DNA of 17,868 nucleotides from DASZMJ01 sp035551935 (GCA_035551935.1 DASZMJ010000178.1:1-17868), one strand, 5' to 3'; positions 1 through 7,768 are shown, counted from the first letter of the stretch. The notes: a model not told the origin generated them from the letters alone. Program-made: numbers and translations.

Positions 1-346
1 CGGTCGCCGACGCCTCGGCATTGACCGTCACCCTCGGCGCCTGCACGACGTTGCTCCCCGCGTCGGCCTGCACCCGCTCCAGCAGCGCCTCGGTCCCCTC
101 GTCGTCGAGCGTCCAGACCGTCGCCCCCTCGTGCTGGGCGACGTCCTTGAGCTTGTCCCGCATCGCGGTGCGCCAGCCGAGGCCGCGCACGGAGAGGAAC
201 CGGATCTCGTACGAGATCGTCGGCCCGGTCGGCGACGGCGCATACGGCGGCGGGACGGGGCCGATTCCGGCCAGATCGGGGACCGCGGGCATCGGGCCGT
301 CGGCCCCGAGCAGCGCGATCGCGAGCAATCCCAGCGACATGGTCAC
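1..346 (-). CDS. Secretin-like exported protein, 5' part only (runs off the window)
   Basis: The visible part is about 115 residues. It opens with a short hydrophobic export segment (SLGLLAIALLGADG), then a Pro/Gly-rich linker, then a folded stretch beginning ISYEIRFLSVRG and ending near SNVVQAPRVTVNAEASAT. The last part resembles the 'nVlqaPkvtv.nG' strand of planctomycete hypothetical proteins related to type II secretion secretins (GspD), so an envelope role is inferred. The GTG at 346 is preferred because the GGGAGG at 358-353 lies 6 bases upstream. An in-frame ATG at 340 is the alternative, at 12 bases spacing. The pore-forming C-terminal secretin domain, if present, lies outside the window, so it could instead be a secretin-fold protein that does not form a channel. 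Confidence 0.6.
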   Translation of the reverse strand, partial: MTMSLGLLAIALLGADGPMPAVPDLAGIGPVPPPYAPSPTGPTISYEIRFLSVRGLGWRTAMRDKLKDVAQHEGATVWTLDDEGTEALLERVQADAGSNVVQAPRVTVNAEASAT

Positions 347-360
347 GGCGGACCTCCCTC

Positions 361-582
361 CGTGAAGGTGGAGTGGCACTTGCGTCCCGCGGGCGCCGGC
401 GCGGTTGCGATTCGAGGTGGACCCTCGGCGGCGAGCGGCGGGATGATACGCCGAAGCCCTTCGGCGGTCAACCGCGGCTCGTCGGCCGGAGGACGGCCGG
501 ACTTGAACGTTTTCCCGGCGTCCCCCCGCGCCCGCGGACGCCGACGACCCAACGGGACCATCGGGGGTGTGACCTTCCCGGG
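361..582. other. Gene-free spacer, nothing recognised
   Basis: This stretch lies upstream of the minus-strand secretin-like gene and downstream of the palindrome that ends the kinase gene. I see no convincing ORF on either strand with the local GC3 pattern. A promoter for the secretin-like gene is expected here, but I could not pick a clear one. Confidence 0.5.
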
Positions 583-712
583 GAGATGGGGGAGGGGATC
601 CACCACGAAGGCACGAAGGACACAAAGGAATTCAAAATTTCATTCAATTATCTTTTTGAATTCCTTTGTGTCCTTCGTGCCTTCGCGGTGGATCCCCCCC
701 TCCCCCTATCTC
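583..712. repeat. Large composite palindrome overlapping the kinase stop codon
   Basis: The left arm (583-637) and right arm (654-712) are near-perfect reverse complements over about 55 bases. The differences are one G/A pair near the ACCACGAAGG/ACCGCGAAGG position and length changes in the outer G-run. The loop (638-653) is AT-rich, unlike the surroundings. The inner arm contains the GCACGAAGGACACAAAGG core, of a type I know as a dispersed repeat in planctomycetes and other phyla. The outer end, GAGATAG read on the minus strand, supplies the TAG stop (708-706) of the kinase gene. It could act as a transcription terminator for that gene or be a non-autonomous mobile palindrome. Confidence 0.9.
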
Positions 713-3447
713 GGCACCCTCGTCGTGCCCGCGAGTCGGTCGTGGATCATGCGGCCGGGGAAGGCGAGCTCGTGGGCGGCGTCGGCGATGGGCCAGGCGA
801 AGAAGGCGAGGGCGACGAGCAGGCCGGCGCGGCCGTCGGCGGGGTGCAGGGCGCGGAGGGCCTGGAACGCGGCGAAGAGGCCCAACAGCGGGGGCCAGAT
901 CACCGCCTCGCGCCAGGCGCAACGCGGCCGCGACGGCAGGGCGCCGTCGGTCTTCACCAGCGCCATGCCCGTGAGCCGGCCGGCCAGGCCGCCGCGCGTC
1001 AGGAACGCCCAGAGCGGCCAGGCGAGCACGCACGCCAACGCGACCCACTTCGCGGGGGCCGGCGGCGGCGGATAGACGAGCAGCGACCGCTTCCCCTGCA
1101 AGGACTCGACGATCGCGACGGCCAGCGCGGCCAGGAGGAACCGCGTGAGTACGCCGAGGACGAACCCCGCGAGCCGGACCAGCCGCGGGCCCAGGTCCAG
1201 CTCCGTCGGCAGGGCCCGGGTCGCGTCGAGGTCGGCGCGGACCTCGGCCATGGTCGCATACGGTGCCCCGACGCCGAGCAGGCGGTCGAGGATGCGGCGG
1301 GCGTGCAGCGGGACGGCCGCCTTGATCGCGGTCGGCAAATCCTTGACCCGTCGCCGACCCCCTTCCAGCGCCAGGGCCGCGGCGCGGAGCAGCAATTCCA
1401 GGGCGCGGCGCTGCTCGGGCTGCTCAGGGGGCCGGCCCCCCTCGGCGCCGAGCGGGTCGACGAGCTCGACGCGGCCGTCGGGCTCGACCCAGACCTGGTC
1501 GACCGACAGGCCGGCGGGCAAGGTGCCGTCGTCGCAGGCGGCGGCGAGCTCGTCGGCCAGGTCGTGGAGGATCGGCCGCGCGTCGGACCAGGAGAGCCCT
1601 TCCAGGCCGGCGAAATCGGCCAGCGGGCAGCCGCCGGGGGCGACGAAGGCGTCCCAGCGCCGGTCCCCCTGCTCGCCGCCGGCGAGCCATCGCGGGCGGG
1701 CCGGCCGGCCCAGGTCGCGCCGGGCGGCGGTCGGGGCGGGGCTCCCCTTGGGACGAAGGACGACCCAGACCTCGCGGCCGAGCGACGAGTCCTCCGCCGC
1801 CAGCACCTTGCGGCCGTCCTCCCAGCGCACGGCGCCGCGGACCTTGTACGGGCCGACCGTCTCGAGCACCCCCATCGGTCGCGCGATGATCCCCCGGTCG
1901 CGGCCGATCGGCCGCCGCCCCGGCGCCTCGCGGCGGTGCTCGGCGCGGGGCAGGATGACGGTGCGGGTGCCGCTGGCGAGCTCGTGCAGGCCGCGATAGC
2001 CGTTCCGCGCCCGCATCGTCGAGGCCAGGGCCGCCAGCCCGACGATCGGCAGGAGGCCCCAGGGGCCGAGCCAGGCCCACCACCAACGCCCGTGCCAGTC
2101 GATCGGGGCGACGCTCAGGACGTCCGCATAGACGTCGAACGGCAAGACCACCGCCCCGTAGAAGACGGCCGTCCGGACGAGGGCCCAGAGCGGCCCCGGG
2201 GGCTCGTTGCGGGGGACGGAGATGACCCGGAGCCTCGTCAGCCACTTGCCCAGGGTCCGGCCCAGGGCCGCCTCGCCGGGCACGAAGTAGAGCAACCAGA
2301 CGACCGCGTCGAGCAGCGGCTCGGTCCACTTCCAGCGCTCCGACAGCGCCAGGTCGATCGCGATCGAGACGATCGCCAGCGGCACCAGGTCGATGATCAT
2401 CCCGCCGACCCGCAGGCCGACGCCGGCGATCGAGTGGTGCCCCGGCAGGAACGGCAGGAGCGCCGCCCGGAACTCGTCGAGGTTCCGCCAGCGCCGCGAC
2501 GGCTCGCGCTCCAGACCCTTGAGGATGACCTGGTCGAGCGACCGCGGCACCTCGGGCCGGGAGGTCCGGACCGGCGGCGCCGGGTCCGAGACGATCCGCG
2601 CCATCGCCGCCGCGGCGTCGTCCTGCTGGAACGGCGCCCGGCCCGTCAGCAGGTAGAAGAGCGTCGCCGCGACCGAGTAGACGTCCGTGCGCGCGTCGAT
2701 CGGGTCGCGGCGGATCTGCTCGGGCGAGGCGTACAAGGGCGTGCCGAGGAAGGCGCCGGTGCGGGTCAGGTTGGCGTCGCCGGCCAGGGACTTCGACAGG
2801 CCGAAGTCGCCGACCTTGACGCGGCCGTCGGCGTCGAGGAAGCAGTTCGACGGCTTGACGTCGCGGTGGACGATCCCCAGCCGGTGCGCGGCGCGGAGGC
2901 CGTCGATGACGTCGAGGATCTTGGCGACGGCCTCCTCGATCGGCAACGGCCCGCGCTCCTTGACCAGGCCGGTCAGGGTCGTGCCGGGCATCAGCTCCAT
3001 GACGATGTAGGGGCGGTCGTCCTCCTCGTCGGCCGCCAGGACGAAGACGCACCTCGGGTGCGTCAGCGCGCTGGCGAGCCGCCCCTCCTGCCGGAACCGC
3101 TCGACGGCCTCGCGCGAGGCGACGTGGCTCCGCGCGATCAGCTTCAGCGCCACGCGGCGGCCGAAGTGGCTGTCCTCGGCCTCGTAGACGGTGCCCATGC
3201 CGCCGCGGCCCAGCGGTCGGATCAGGCGATAGCCGGCGACGTGCTCCGGGTCGCCGCGGTCGGGTCCGGCGGGCCGGGTCGCGTCGTGGTCGAGCGTCGC
3301 CTCGCCGCTCTCGTGCGCGACGGTCGCCTCGAGCCTCGGGTCGCCCAGGGGCTGGCCGCAGTAGGCGCAGAACGACGGCCGTTCGCCCGAGTATTCGAGC
3401 ACCCGGCTGCAACGCGAGCACGACAAGGTCATGGCCGGCTGCCCCAT
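706..3447 (-). CDS. Ser/Thr protein kinase with tandem kinase-RDD modules, the second a pseudokinase
   Basis: The protein is 913 residues long. An N-terminal zinc ribbon has CxxC pairs at C10/C13 and C27/C30. The first kinase domain (about 72-335) has a glycine loop GRGGMGTVYEAE (80-91), Lys102, HRD at 194-196, Asn201, DFG at 214-216 and GTPLYASPEQ (235-244), so it should be an active Hanks-type kinase. An RDD membrane domain follows (about 342-496, ending GLHELASGTRTV). Residues 530-745 repeat the kinase fold in degenerate form: Arg565 where Lys is expected, PAG for HRD, and DPL for DFG. A second RDD-type domain (about 753-913) ends IHDRLAGTTRV. The protein probably sits in the inner membrane with the kinase in the cytoplasm; substrates are unknown. 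The ATG at 3447 follows AAGGTGG. The ATG at 3432 (MTLSC) is possible but has no Shine-Dalgarno. The gene is divergent from the TPR gene. Confidence 0.92.
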   Translation of the reverse strand: MGQPAMTLSCSRCSRVLEYSGERPSFCAYCGQPLGDPRLEATVAHESGEATLDHDATRPAGPDRGDPEHVAGYRLIRPLGRGGMGTVYEAEDSHFGRRVALKLIARSHVASREAVERFRQEGRLASALTHPRCVFVLAADEEDDRPYIVMELMPGTTLTGLVKERGPLPIEEAVAKILDVIDGLRAAHRLGIVHRDVKPSNCFLDADGRVKVGDFGLSKSLAGDANLTRTGAFLGTPLYASPEQIRRDPIDARTDVYSVAATLFYLLTGRAPFQQDDAAAAMARIVSDPAPPVRTSRPEVPRSLDQVILKGLEREPSRRWRNLDEFRAALLPFLPGHHSIAGVGLRVGGMIIDLVPLAIVSIAIDLALSERWKWTEPLLDAVVWLLYFVPGEAALGRTLGKWLTRLRVISVPRNEPPGPLWALVRTAVFYGAVVLPFDVYADVLSVAPIDWHGRWWWAWLGPWGLLPIVGLAALASTMRARNGYRGLHELASGTRTVILPRAEHRREAPGRRPIGRDRGIIARPMGVLETVGPYKVRGAVRWEDGRKVLAAEDSSLGREVWVVLRPKGSPAPTAARRDLGRPARPRWLAGGEQGDRRWDAFVAPGGCPLADFAGLEGLSWSDARPILHDLADELAAACDDGTLPAGLSVDQVWVEPDGRVELVDPLGAEGGRPPEQPEQRRALELLLRAAALALEGGRRRVKDLPTAIKAAVPLHARRILDRLLGVGAPYATMAEVRADLDATRALPTELDLGPRLVRLAGFVLGVLTRFLLAALAVAIVESLQGKRSLLVYPPPPAPAKWVALACVLAWPLWAFLTRGGLAGRLTGMALVKTDGALPSRPRCAWREAVIWPPLLGLFAAFQALRALHPADGRAGLLVALAFFAWPIADAAHELAFPGRMIHDRLAGTTRVPR

Positions 3448-3485
3448 CCCCCCACCTTCGCCGCGCCCGATGCTGGACGGCTGTC

Positions 3486-3514
3486 AGTCTAACACCTCTC
3501 CCCCCCTTTGACGA
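3486..3514 (-). promoter_or_regulatory. Candidate sigma-70-type promoter of the kinase gene
   Basis: On the minus strand TCGTCA (3514-3509) is followed after 17 bases by TAGACT (3491-3486). The predicted leader is about 30 bases. The -10 is the same hexamer as in the candidate hicBA promoter. This is a by-eye match and planctomycete promoters are poorly defined. Confidence 0.4.
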
Positions 3515-3526
3515 GTGACAACCCGC

Positions 3527-3556
3527 TGGCCACCCGCCGGGCCCCTTCCTTACAAT
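3527..3556 (+). promoter_or_regulatory. Weak candidate promoter for the TPR gene
   Basis: TACAAT at 3551-3556 is a good -10 in otherwise GC-rich DNA. The matching -35 position (TGGCCA, 3527-3532, spacing 18) is poor. It would give a leader of about 55 bases before the TPR gene. Confidence 0.25.
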
Positions 3557-3620
3557 ACTTCGATCGAAAGGCCCGAGGGTTCACGACAATCGCCCCGACC
3601 CGACCGCCGGAGCCGCGCCG

Positions 3621-3941
3621 ATGCCCACCCCCGATGAGCTCTACGACCAGGCCGTCGACCTCCGCGACGCCGGCGACAAGGCCGGCGCCGCCGCCAAGCT
3701 CGAGGAGGCCGTGGCGCTCGACCCGAGATTCACCCTCGGCCACGGCATGCTCGCCAAGCTCTACGCCGACCTCGCCCGCGTCGAGGAGGCCGTCGCCCAC
3801 GCCCGCAAGGTCGTCGAGCTCGAGCCCCGCGACCCCTTCAGCTACACCGCCCTGTCCGTCATCTGCCAGCGCTGCGGCCTGATCCCCGAGGCCGAGGAGG
3901 CCAAGTACCGCGCCTTCGCGATGCAGAACGGGATGGAATGA
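3621..3941 (+). CDS. Small tetratricopeptide repeat (TPR) protein
   Basis: The protein has 106 residues and is almost entirely TPR helices: roughly 4-34 (DELYDQAVDLRDAGDKAGAA), 37-68 and 71-102. It carries the usual A/G and L/A packing positions and the ALDPRF and ELEPRDP turns between repeats. It has no signal peptide or membrane segment, so it is expected to be a cytoplasmic protein-protein scaffold. Short stand-alone TPR proteins of this kind are common in planctomycetes, and their partners are unknown. The ATG is supported by GGAG at 3609-3612, 8 bases upstream. It is divergent from the kinase gene and shares its roughly 170-base spacer, so joint regulation is possible but unproven. Confidence 0.88.
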   Translation: MPTPDELYDQAVDLRDAGDKAGAAAKLEEAVALDPRFTLGHGMLAKLYADLARVEEAVAHARKVVELEPRDPFSYTALSVICQRCGLIPEAEEAKYRAFAMQNGME

Positions 3942-3948
3942 GGCGGGC

Positions 3949-4015
3949 TCGAGGAGGGCCGAGGGCAAATCCAGATCCTTCCATTTGTCCTCTGTCCACG
4001 GCCCTCTGCCCTCGA
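3949..4015. repeat. Imperfect inverted repeat between the TPR and amidohydrolase genes
   Basis: The left arm (3949-3970: TCGAGG, AGGGCCG, AGGGCAAAT) pairs with the right arm (3983-4015: ATTTGTCC, CGGCCCTCT, CCTCGA), with several unpaired bases in the right arm. It starts 8 bases after the TPR stop, so it could form a terminator-like stem. There is no T-run after it. Confidence 0.55.
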
Positions 4016-4058
4016 CGACCTCGGCCGCGAAGCCTCCCCGCACCCACCGGAGCCTGCC

Positions 4059-5357
4059 ATGCCGCGCCTTCGGCCGCTCGCGATCGCGACGATCCTCCTG
4101 GCCCTCGCCGCGCCCACGCGCGGGGAGGACGACTGGATGGCCAGGCACGAGGACGAGTTCCTCGGCCTCTATCGCCACCTGCACAGCCATCCCGAGCTCT
4201 CCTACAAGGAGGTCGAGACCGCCAGTCGCCTCGCCGAGGAGCTGCGCAAGGCCGGCGCCGAGGTGACGACGGGCGTGGGCAAGCTCGGCGTGGTCGGCGT
4301 GCTGAAGAACGGCGAAGGCCCGACGGTGCTCGTGCGCTCGGACCTCGACGCCCTGCCCGTCACCGAGGCCACCGGCCTGCCGTTCGCCAGCAAGGTCACG
4401 ACCAGGGACGACGCGGGGAATACCGTCGGCGTGATGCACGCCTGCGGACATGATGTTCATATGACGAATCTGATTGCTACGGCGCGGTGGCTCGCCGACC
4501 ACAAGGACCGGTGGTCGGGGACGGTCCTGTTCGTCGGCCAGCCGGCCGAGGAGCGGATCGGCGGCGCCAGGGCGATGCTCGACGACGGCCTGTATCGCCG
4601 GTTCCCGAAGCCCGACTTCGCGCTGGCGTTGCACGTCGCGCACGACCTGGAGACGGGCAAGGTCGGCTATCGCTCGGGCCCGGCGATGGCGGGGTCGACG
4701 TCGTTGGACGTGACGATCCGCGGCAAGGGGGGCCACGGCGCGATGCCGCAGGCGACGGTCGACCCGGTGGTCCTGTCGGCGCTCTTCGTGCTCGACCTCC
4801 AGTCGGTCGTCAGCCGCGAGAACAGCCCGATCGAGCCGGCGGTGATCACGGTGGGTTCGATCCACGGCGGCTCGAAGCACAACATCATCCCCGACGAGGT
4901 CCGGCTCCAACTGACCCTGCGCGCCTTCAGGCCCGAGGTCCGCGACCGCCTGATCGCCGGCATCAGCCGCCGCGCCGAGGGGCTCGCCGAGGCCCACCGG
5001 GCGCCGAAGCCTTCGGTGGTCGTGTCGGACTCGACCCCGGCGACGGTCAACACACCGAGCCTGGTCGCCCGCGTCGTGCCGAGGCTGGAGGCGGCGCTGG
5101 GGACGTCGAACGTCGTCGAGGTCGAGCCGACGATGGGGGCGGAGGACTTCGGCCTCTTCGGCCGCGACGGCGTCCCGACGTTCATGTTCCGCCTCGGCAC
5201 GATCCCCCCGGCGACCGTCGCCGAGGCCCGCTCGAAGGGGACCCCGCTACCCTCGCTCCACTCCGCGCTCTACCACCCCGACCCCCTGCCCAGCCTCCGC
5301 ACCGGCGTCCGCGCGATGACCGCCGCGGTCGTCGGCCTGTTGCCGCCGAAGCATTGA
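4059..5357 (+). CDS. Exported M20-family amidohydrolase (N-acyl-amino acid / hippurate hydrolase type)
   Basis: The protein is 432 residues, near the roughly 400 usual for this family plus a signal peptide (about 1-22, LAIATILLALAAPTRG). Family motifs are RSDLDALPV (93-101), MHACGHDVH (126-134) with metal ligands C129 and H131, QPAEE (161-165) with the general base and a metal ligand, H192 in ALHV, GKGGHGAMP in the lid domain (222-230), MGAEDF (359-364) and SLHSALYHPD near the C-terminus with H401. These indicate a two-metal peptidase M20D hydrolase that cleaves the amide bond of N-acyl amino acids. The exact substrate cannot be told. The signal peptide places it in the periplasm or outside. 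The ATG follows GGAG (4049-4052) at 6 bases. It is downstream of the TPR gene but separated by an inverted repeat. Confidence 0.93.
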   Translation: MPRLRPLAIATILLALAAPTRGEDDWMARHEDEFLGLYRHLHSHPELSYKEVETASRLAEELRKAGAEVTTGVGKLGVVGVLKNGEGPTVLVRSDLDALPVTEATGLPFASKVTTRDDAGNTVGVMHACGHDVHMTNLIATARWLADHKDRWSGTVLFVGQPAEERIGGARAMLDDGLYRRFPKPDFALALHVAHDLETGKVGYRSGPAMAGSTSLDVTIRGKGGHGAMPQATVDPVVLSALFVLDLQSVVSRENSPIEPAVITVGSIHGGSKHNIIPDEVRLQLTLRAFRPEVRDRLIAGISRRAEGLAEAHRAPKPSVVVSDSTPATVNTPSLVARVVPRLEAALGTSNVVEVEPTMGAEDFGLFGRDGVPTFMFRLGTIPPATVAEARSKGTPLPSLHSALYHPDPLPSLRTGVRAMTAAVVGLLPPKH

Positions 5358-5446
5358 GCGGCGGATCGCATCCGACTTCCGCGAATCGTCGCCCTTCGCC
5401 GAGAATTCGGTTATAACCGCGGCCCTTTTTAGCGACCTTAGAGTCA

Positions 5447-5492
5447 GGGTGGGGCTCGACCCGTGCGGCGGGCACTCCTGTTCGCCCCACCC
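5447..5492. repeat. Inverted repeat, 9-base perfect stem
   Basis: GGGTGGGGC (5447-5455) is the exact reverse complement of GCCCCACCC (5484-5492), with a 28-base loop. It lies about 90 bases after the amidohydrolase stop and could be a weak terminator or another dispersed palindrome. Confidence 0.6.
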
Positions 5493-5633
5493 CGCGACGC
5501 ACCCGACGAACCGACACCGTGACCTCGCCGACGACGCCGACCCTCCCCGATGTCCGAGCCCTCCCGCCGGGACGATTCCCCGCGCGGAACGAACCCACCT
5601 CGCTCCTCGGAGTGGCCGGGGCCGATCGAGCTC

Positions 5634-5718
5634 CGGTTGCCACGGGTTCGGCTTCGAACCCGTGCCCCGCCGGCGTGGCCGAACCGGCACGGGTTCGAAG
5701 CCGAACCCGTGGCAACCG
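5634..5718. repeat. Perfect 33-base inverted repeat with nested hairpins
   Basis: The arms 5634-5666 and 5686-5718 are exact reverse complements with a 19-base loop (5667-5685). Each arm is itself a hairpin: CACGGGTTCG, four bases, CGAACCCGTG. The transcript could therefore fold as one long stem or two small hairpins. No ORF or transposase is attached. Confidence 0.92.
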
Positions 5719-5852
5719 ACGCGCGGGGTCGGGGGTCGGACCGATCGAGGTCATCCCGCCGCGCCGAACGCACCCACCGTCTCACGACCCCGGCGCGGAA
5801 CGAACCGAACGGGGCATTGGGGAGCCTGGGCAAGGCGTTCCGGTGCCTCCCC

Positions 5853-5936
5853 GTAGCAGGCACGCTCCGCGTGCCGTCCGCAGAAACACAAGAACGGGGA
5901 TGGTGTCGCGGACGGCACGCGGAGCGTGCCTGCGAC
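5853..5936. repeat. Near-perfect 29-base inverted repeat with nested hairpins
   Basis: The arms 5853-5881 and 5908-5936 match as reverse complements at 28 of 29 positions, with a 26-base loop. Each arm contains GGCACGC-TCC-GCGTGCC, a 7-base hairpin. The GCAGGCACGCTCCGCGTGCC core is, from memory, a widespread dispersed repeat in planctomycete genomes. Confidence 0.9.
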
Positions 5937-6235
5937 TCAGAAGCAGCCCGATCCCCGGCGCGGAACGAACCGAACGGGGGCCTGGAGAAATTGGGCCGGC
6001 TGTATGGTCCCGACGCCGGGATTCGGAACGAACCGAACGGGGCGATGGGCGCTCCGGGCAAGTCGTGCCGACGAACTCCCGCGGCGCCGAACGAACCCAA
6101 CGACCGGCCCGCCGCCTCTGCCGACCGAACGAACCCACGGGACTCTGGGCATTCCGGGCCGTCTTTACCGGCCGAGGTTGCCGGCGCGGAACGAACCGAA
6201 GACCCCGTCCGCTTGTGTTCCGGGAGGGACCGTCG

Positions 6236-7768
6236 ATGACGATCGTTCGTTATGCCCCGGCGATGCTGCTGCTGGCGTTGCTCGCCCCGGCGATGGCCGA
6301 CGAGCCGCGCCTGAGGTTCGAGGTGCGGGCGGCGGAGGGGAAGATCGAGAAGCCGGTCGACGGGAGGATGCTCGTCCTCCTCGGCCGTCCGGGCCGGGGC
6401 GAGCCGAGGAAGACGGCGGGTCAGACCGGGCTCGACGCCACGATCGTCGTCGGGGCCGACGCGAAGGGGTTCGGGCCGGGCTCGGCCGTCGTGCTCGACG
6501 CCGCCTGCGCCACCTTCCCGATCGACAAACTCGACCGGCTTTCCGCCGGCACCTACGACGTCCAGGCCGTCCTGCACCGGAACCGCGACCTGCTCCTCCT
6601 GAACGCCCCCGGCGACCTCTATAGCAAGGCCCGTCGGCTCAGGGTCGACCCGGCCGAGGGAGGGACGATCCGGCTCGAATTGACCGAGGAGGTCCCGGCT
6701 GAGCGCCTGCCGGCCGACTCGGAACACGTCCGGTACATCAAGGTCCGTTCCGAGCGCCTCGGCGCCTTCCACGGCCGGCCGATCTTCCTCCGCGCCGCCG
6801 TGATCCTGCCGCGCGACTTCGACCGCGAGCCGGACCGGAAGTATCCCCTCCGGGTCCACATCGGCGGGTTCGGGCAGCGGTTCAGCGACGTCCCCCCGGT
6901 CGAAGTCCCCGGCTCCGGCTTCCGACGCGCCTGGCTGGCCGACGACGCGCCGAGGATGCTGATGCTCGTGCTCGACGGCGCCGGCCCCCTGGGCGACCCG
7001 TACCAGGTCAACTCGGCCAACCACGGCCCCTACGGCGACGCCCTGACGCGCGAGCTGATCCCCTTCGTCGAGTCGCGGTTCCGCGGCCTCGGCAAGCCCG
7101 AGGCCCGCGTGCTCGACGGCGGCTCGACCGGCGGCTGGGTCTCGCTGGCGCTCCAGGTCTTCTACCCGGACGACTTCAACGGCTGCTGGTCCTCCTGCCC
7201 GGACGGCGTCGATTTCCGGTCGTTCCAGCTCGTGAACATCTACCGCGACGCCAACGCCTACATCAACCCGCACGGCTTCGAGCGCCCCGCGGCGCGCGAC
7301 ACCAGCGGCGAGGTCCGCTACACGATGCGGCACGAATGCTCGCTCGAGAACGCCCTCGGCCTCGGCGACTCGTGGGCCCTCTCCGGCGGCCAGTGGGGCT
7401 CGTGGAACGCGACGTACGGCCCGAAGGGGGCCGACGGCCGCCCGGTGCCGCTCTGGGACCCGGAGTCGGGTGTCATCGACAAGACGATCGTTGAACACTG
7501 GAAGAATTACGACCTGCGTCTGGTCCTCGAACGCGACTGGAAGGCGCTCGGCCCGAGGCTTCGCGGCAAGATCCACGTCTTCGTCGGCGACGCCGACGAC
7601 TTCTTCCTCAACAACGCCGTCCACCGCCTCGACGCCTTCCTCGCCGCCGCCGACCCGCCCTTCGAGGGCTCGATCCGCTACGGCCCCGGCGCCGGCCACT
7701 GCTGGATCGGCCTCCCCGAGCGCGAGCTGCTGGCCGAGATGGGCCGGCGCGTTGGCGCAAAGCCGTGA
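6236..7768 (+). CDS. Secreted alpha/beta-hydrolase esterase (esterase D / enterochelin esterase-like)
   Basis: The protein has 510 residues. A signal peptide covers about 1-21 (APAMLLLALLAPAMA). Residues 25-160 look like a beta-rich N-terminal domain. The hydrolase domain (about 165-510) has the nucleophile elbow GGSTGGW with Ser297, an acidic candidate at D452 or D455 (VGDADDFF), and H488 (GAGHCW). This gives a complete Ser-Asp-His triad in the order expected for the family. The substrate is unknown; a secreted carboxyl or feruloyl-type ester hydrolase is most likely. The ATG at 6236 was chosen because GGGAGG lies 7 bases upstream and a signal peptide follows; the open frame extends further upstream only through the repeat region. 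The ABC ATPase gene starts 21 bases after its stop, so the two are probably co-transcribed. Confidence 0.88.
   Translation: MTIVRYAPAMLLLALLAPAMADEPRLRFEVRAAEGKIEKPVDGRMLVLLGRPGRGEPRKTAGQTGLDATIVVGADAKGFGPGSAVVLDAACATFPIDKLDRLSAGTYDVQAVLHRNRDLLLLNAPGDLYSKARRLRVDPAEGGTIRLELTEEVPAERLPADSEHVRYIKVRSERLGAFHGRPIFLRAAVILPRDFDREPDRKYPLRVHIGGFGQRFSDVPPVEVPGSGFRRAWLADDAPRMLMLVLDGAGPLGDPYQVNSANHGPYGDALTRELIPFVESRFRGLGKPEARVLDGGSTGGWVSLALQVFYPDDFNGCWSSCPDGVDFRSFQLVNIYRDANAYINPHGFERPAARDTSGEVRYTMRHECSLENALGLGDSWALSGGQWGSWNATYGPKGADGRPVPLWDPESGVIDKTIVEHWKNYDLRLVLERDWKALGPRLRGKIHVFVGDADDFFLNNAVHRLDAFLAAADPPFEGSIRYGPGAGHCWIGLPERELLAEMGRRVGAKP

Larger units (their letters stand above)
5587..6197. repeat. Dispersed direct repeat, seven GAACGAACC cores
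   Basis: GAACGAACC begins at 5587, 5798, 5963, 6026, 6089, 6127 and 6189, all in the same orientation. Steps are 211, 165, 63, 63, 38 and 62 bases. The longer form GGAACGAACCGAACGGGG is exact in the copies at 5798, 5963 and 6026. A one-base variant (GAACGCACC) is at 5766. The spacing is too irregular, and the units too short, for a CRISPR array. Confidence 0.8.
5358..6235. other. Gene-free, repeat-packed spacer of 878 bases
   Basis: I find no real gene here. Open frames cross it but lack the GC3 pattern and recognisable protein sequence. It holds a 9-base stem (5447-5455/5484-5492), a 33-base perfect inverted repeat (5634-5718), a 29-base near-perfect one (5853-5936), and seven copies of GAACGAACC. 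The esterase Shine-Dalgarno GGGAGG is at its right end. Confidence 0.75.

Noticed and set aside
583..712. Insertion sequence with terminal inverted repeats
   Set aside because: The interior is a 16-base loop with no room for a transposase, and no clear target-site duplication was seen. It is at most a non-autonomous element.
373..3492. Very long plus-strand open frame (1039 codons) across the kinase region
   Set aside because: It is the antisense of the kinase gene. The product is Arg/Gly/Asp-rich without domains, while the minus strand shows clear zinc-ribbon, kinase and RDD motifs.
3489..4997. Minus-strand open frame (502 codons) across the TPR and amidohydrolase genes
   Set aside because: It is antisense to two well-supported genes and spans an inverted repeat. 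There is no domain in the translation.
5587..6197. CRISPR array from repeated GAACGAACC units
   Set aside because: The repeat core is only 9-18 bases, the steps range from 38 to 211 bases, and there are no cas genes.
5519..6235. Upstream extension of the esterase reading frame (about 239 extra codons)
   Set aside because: The extension is translated palindromes and GAACGAACC repeats. The ATG at 6236 has a good ribosome binding site and is followed directly by a signal peptide.
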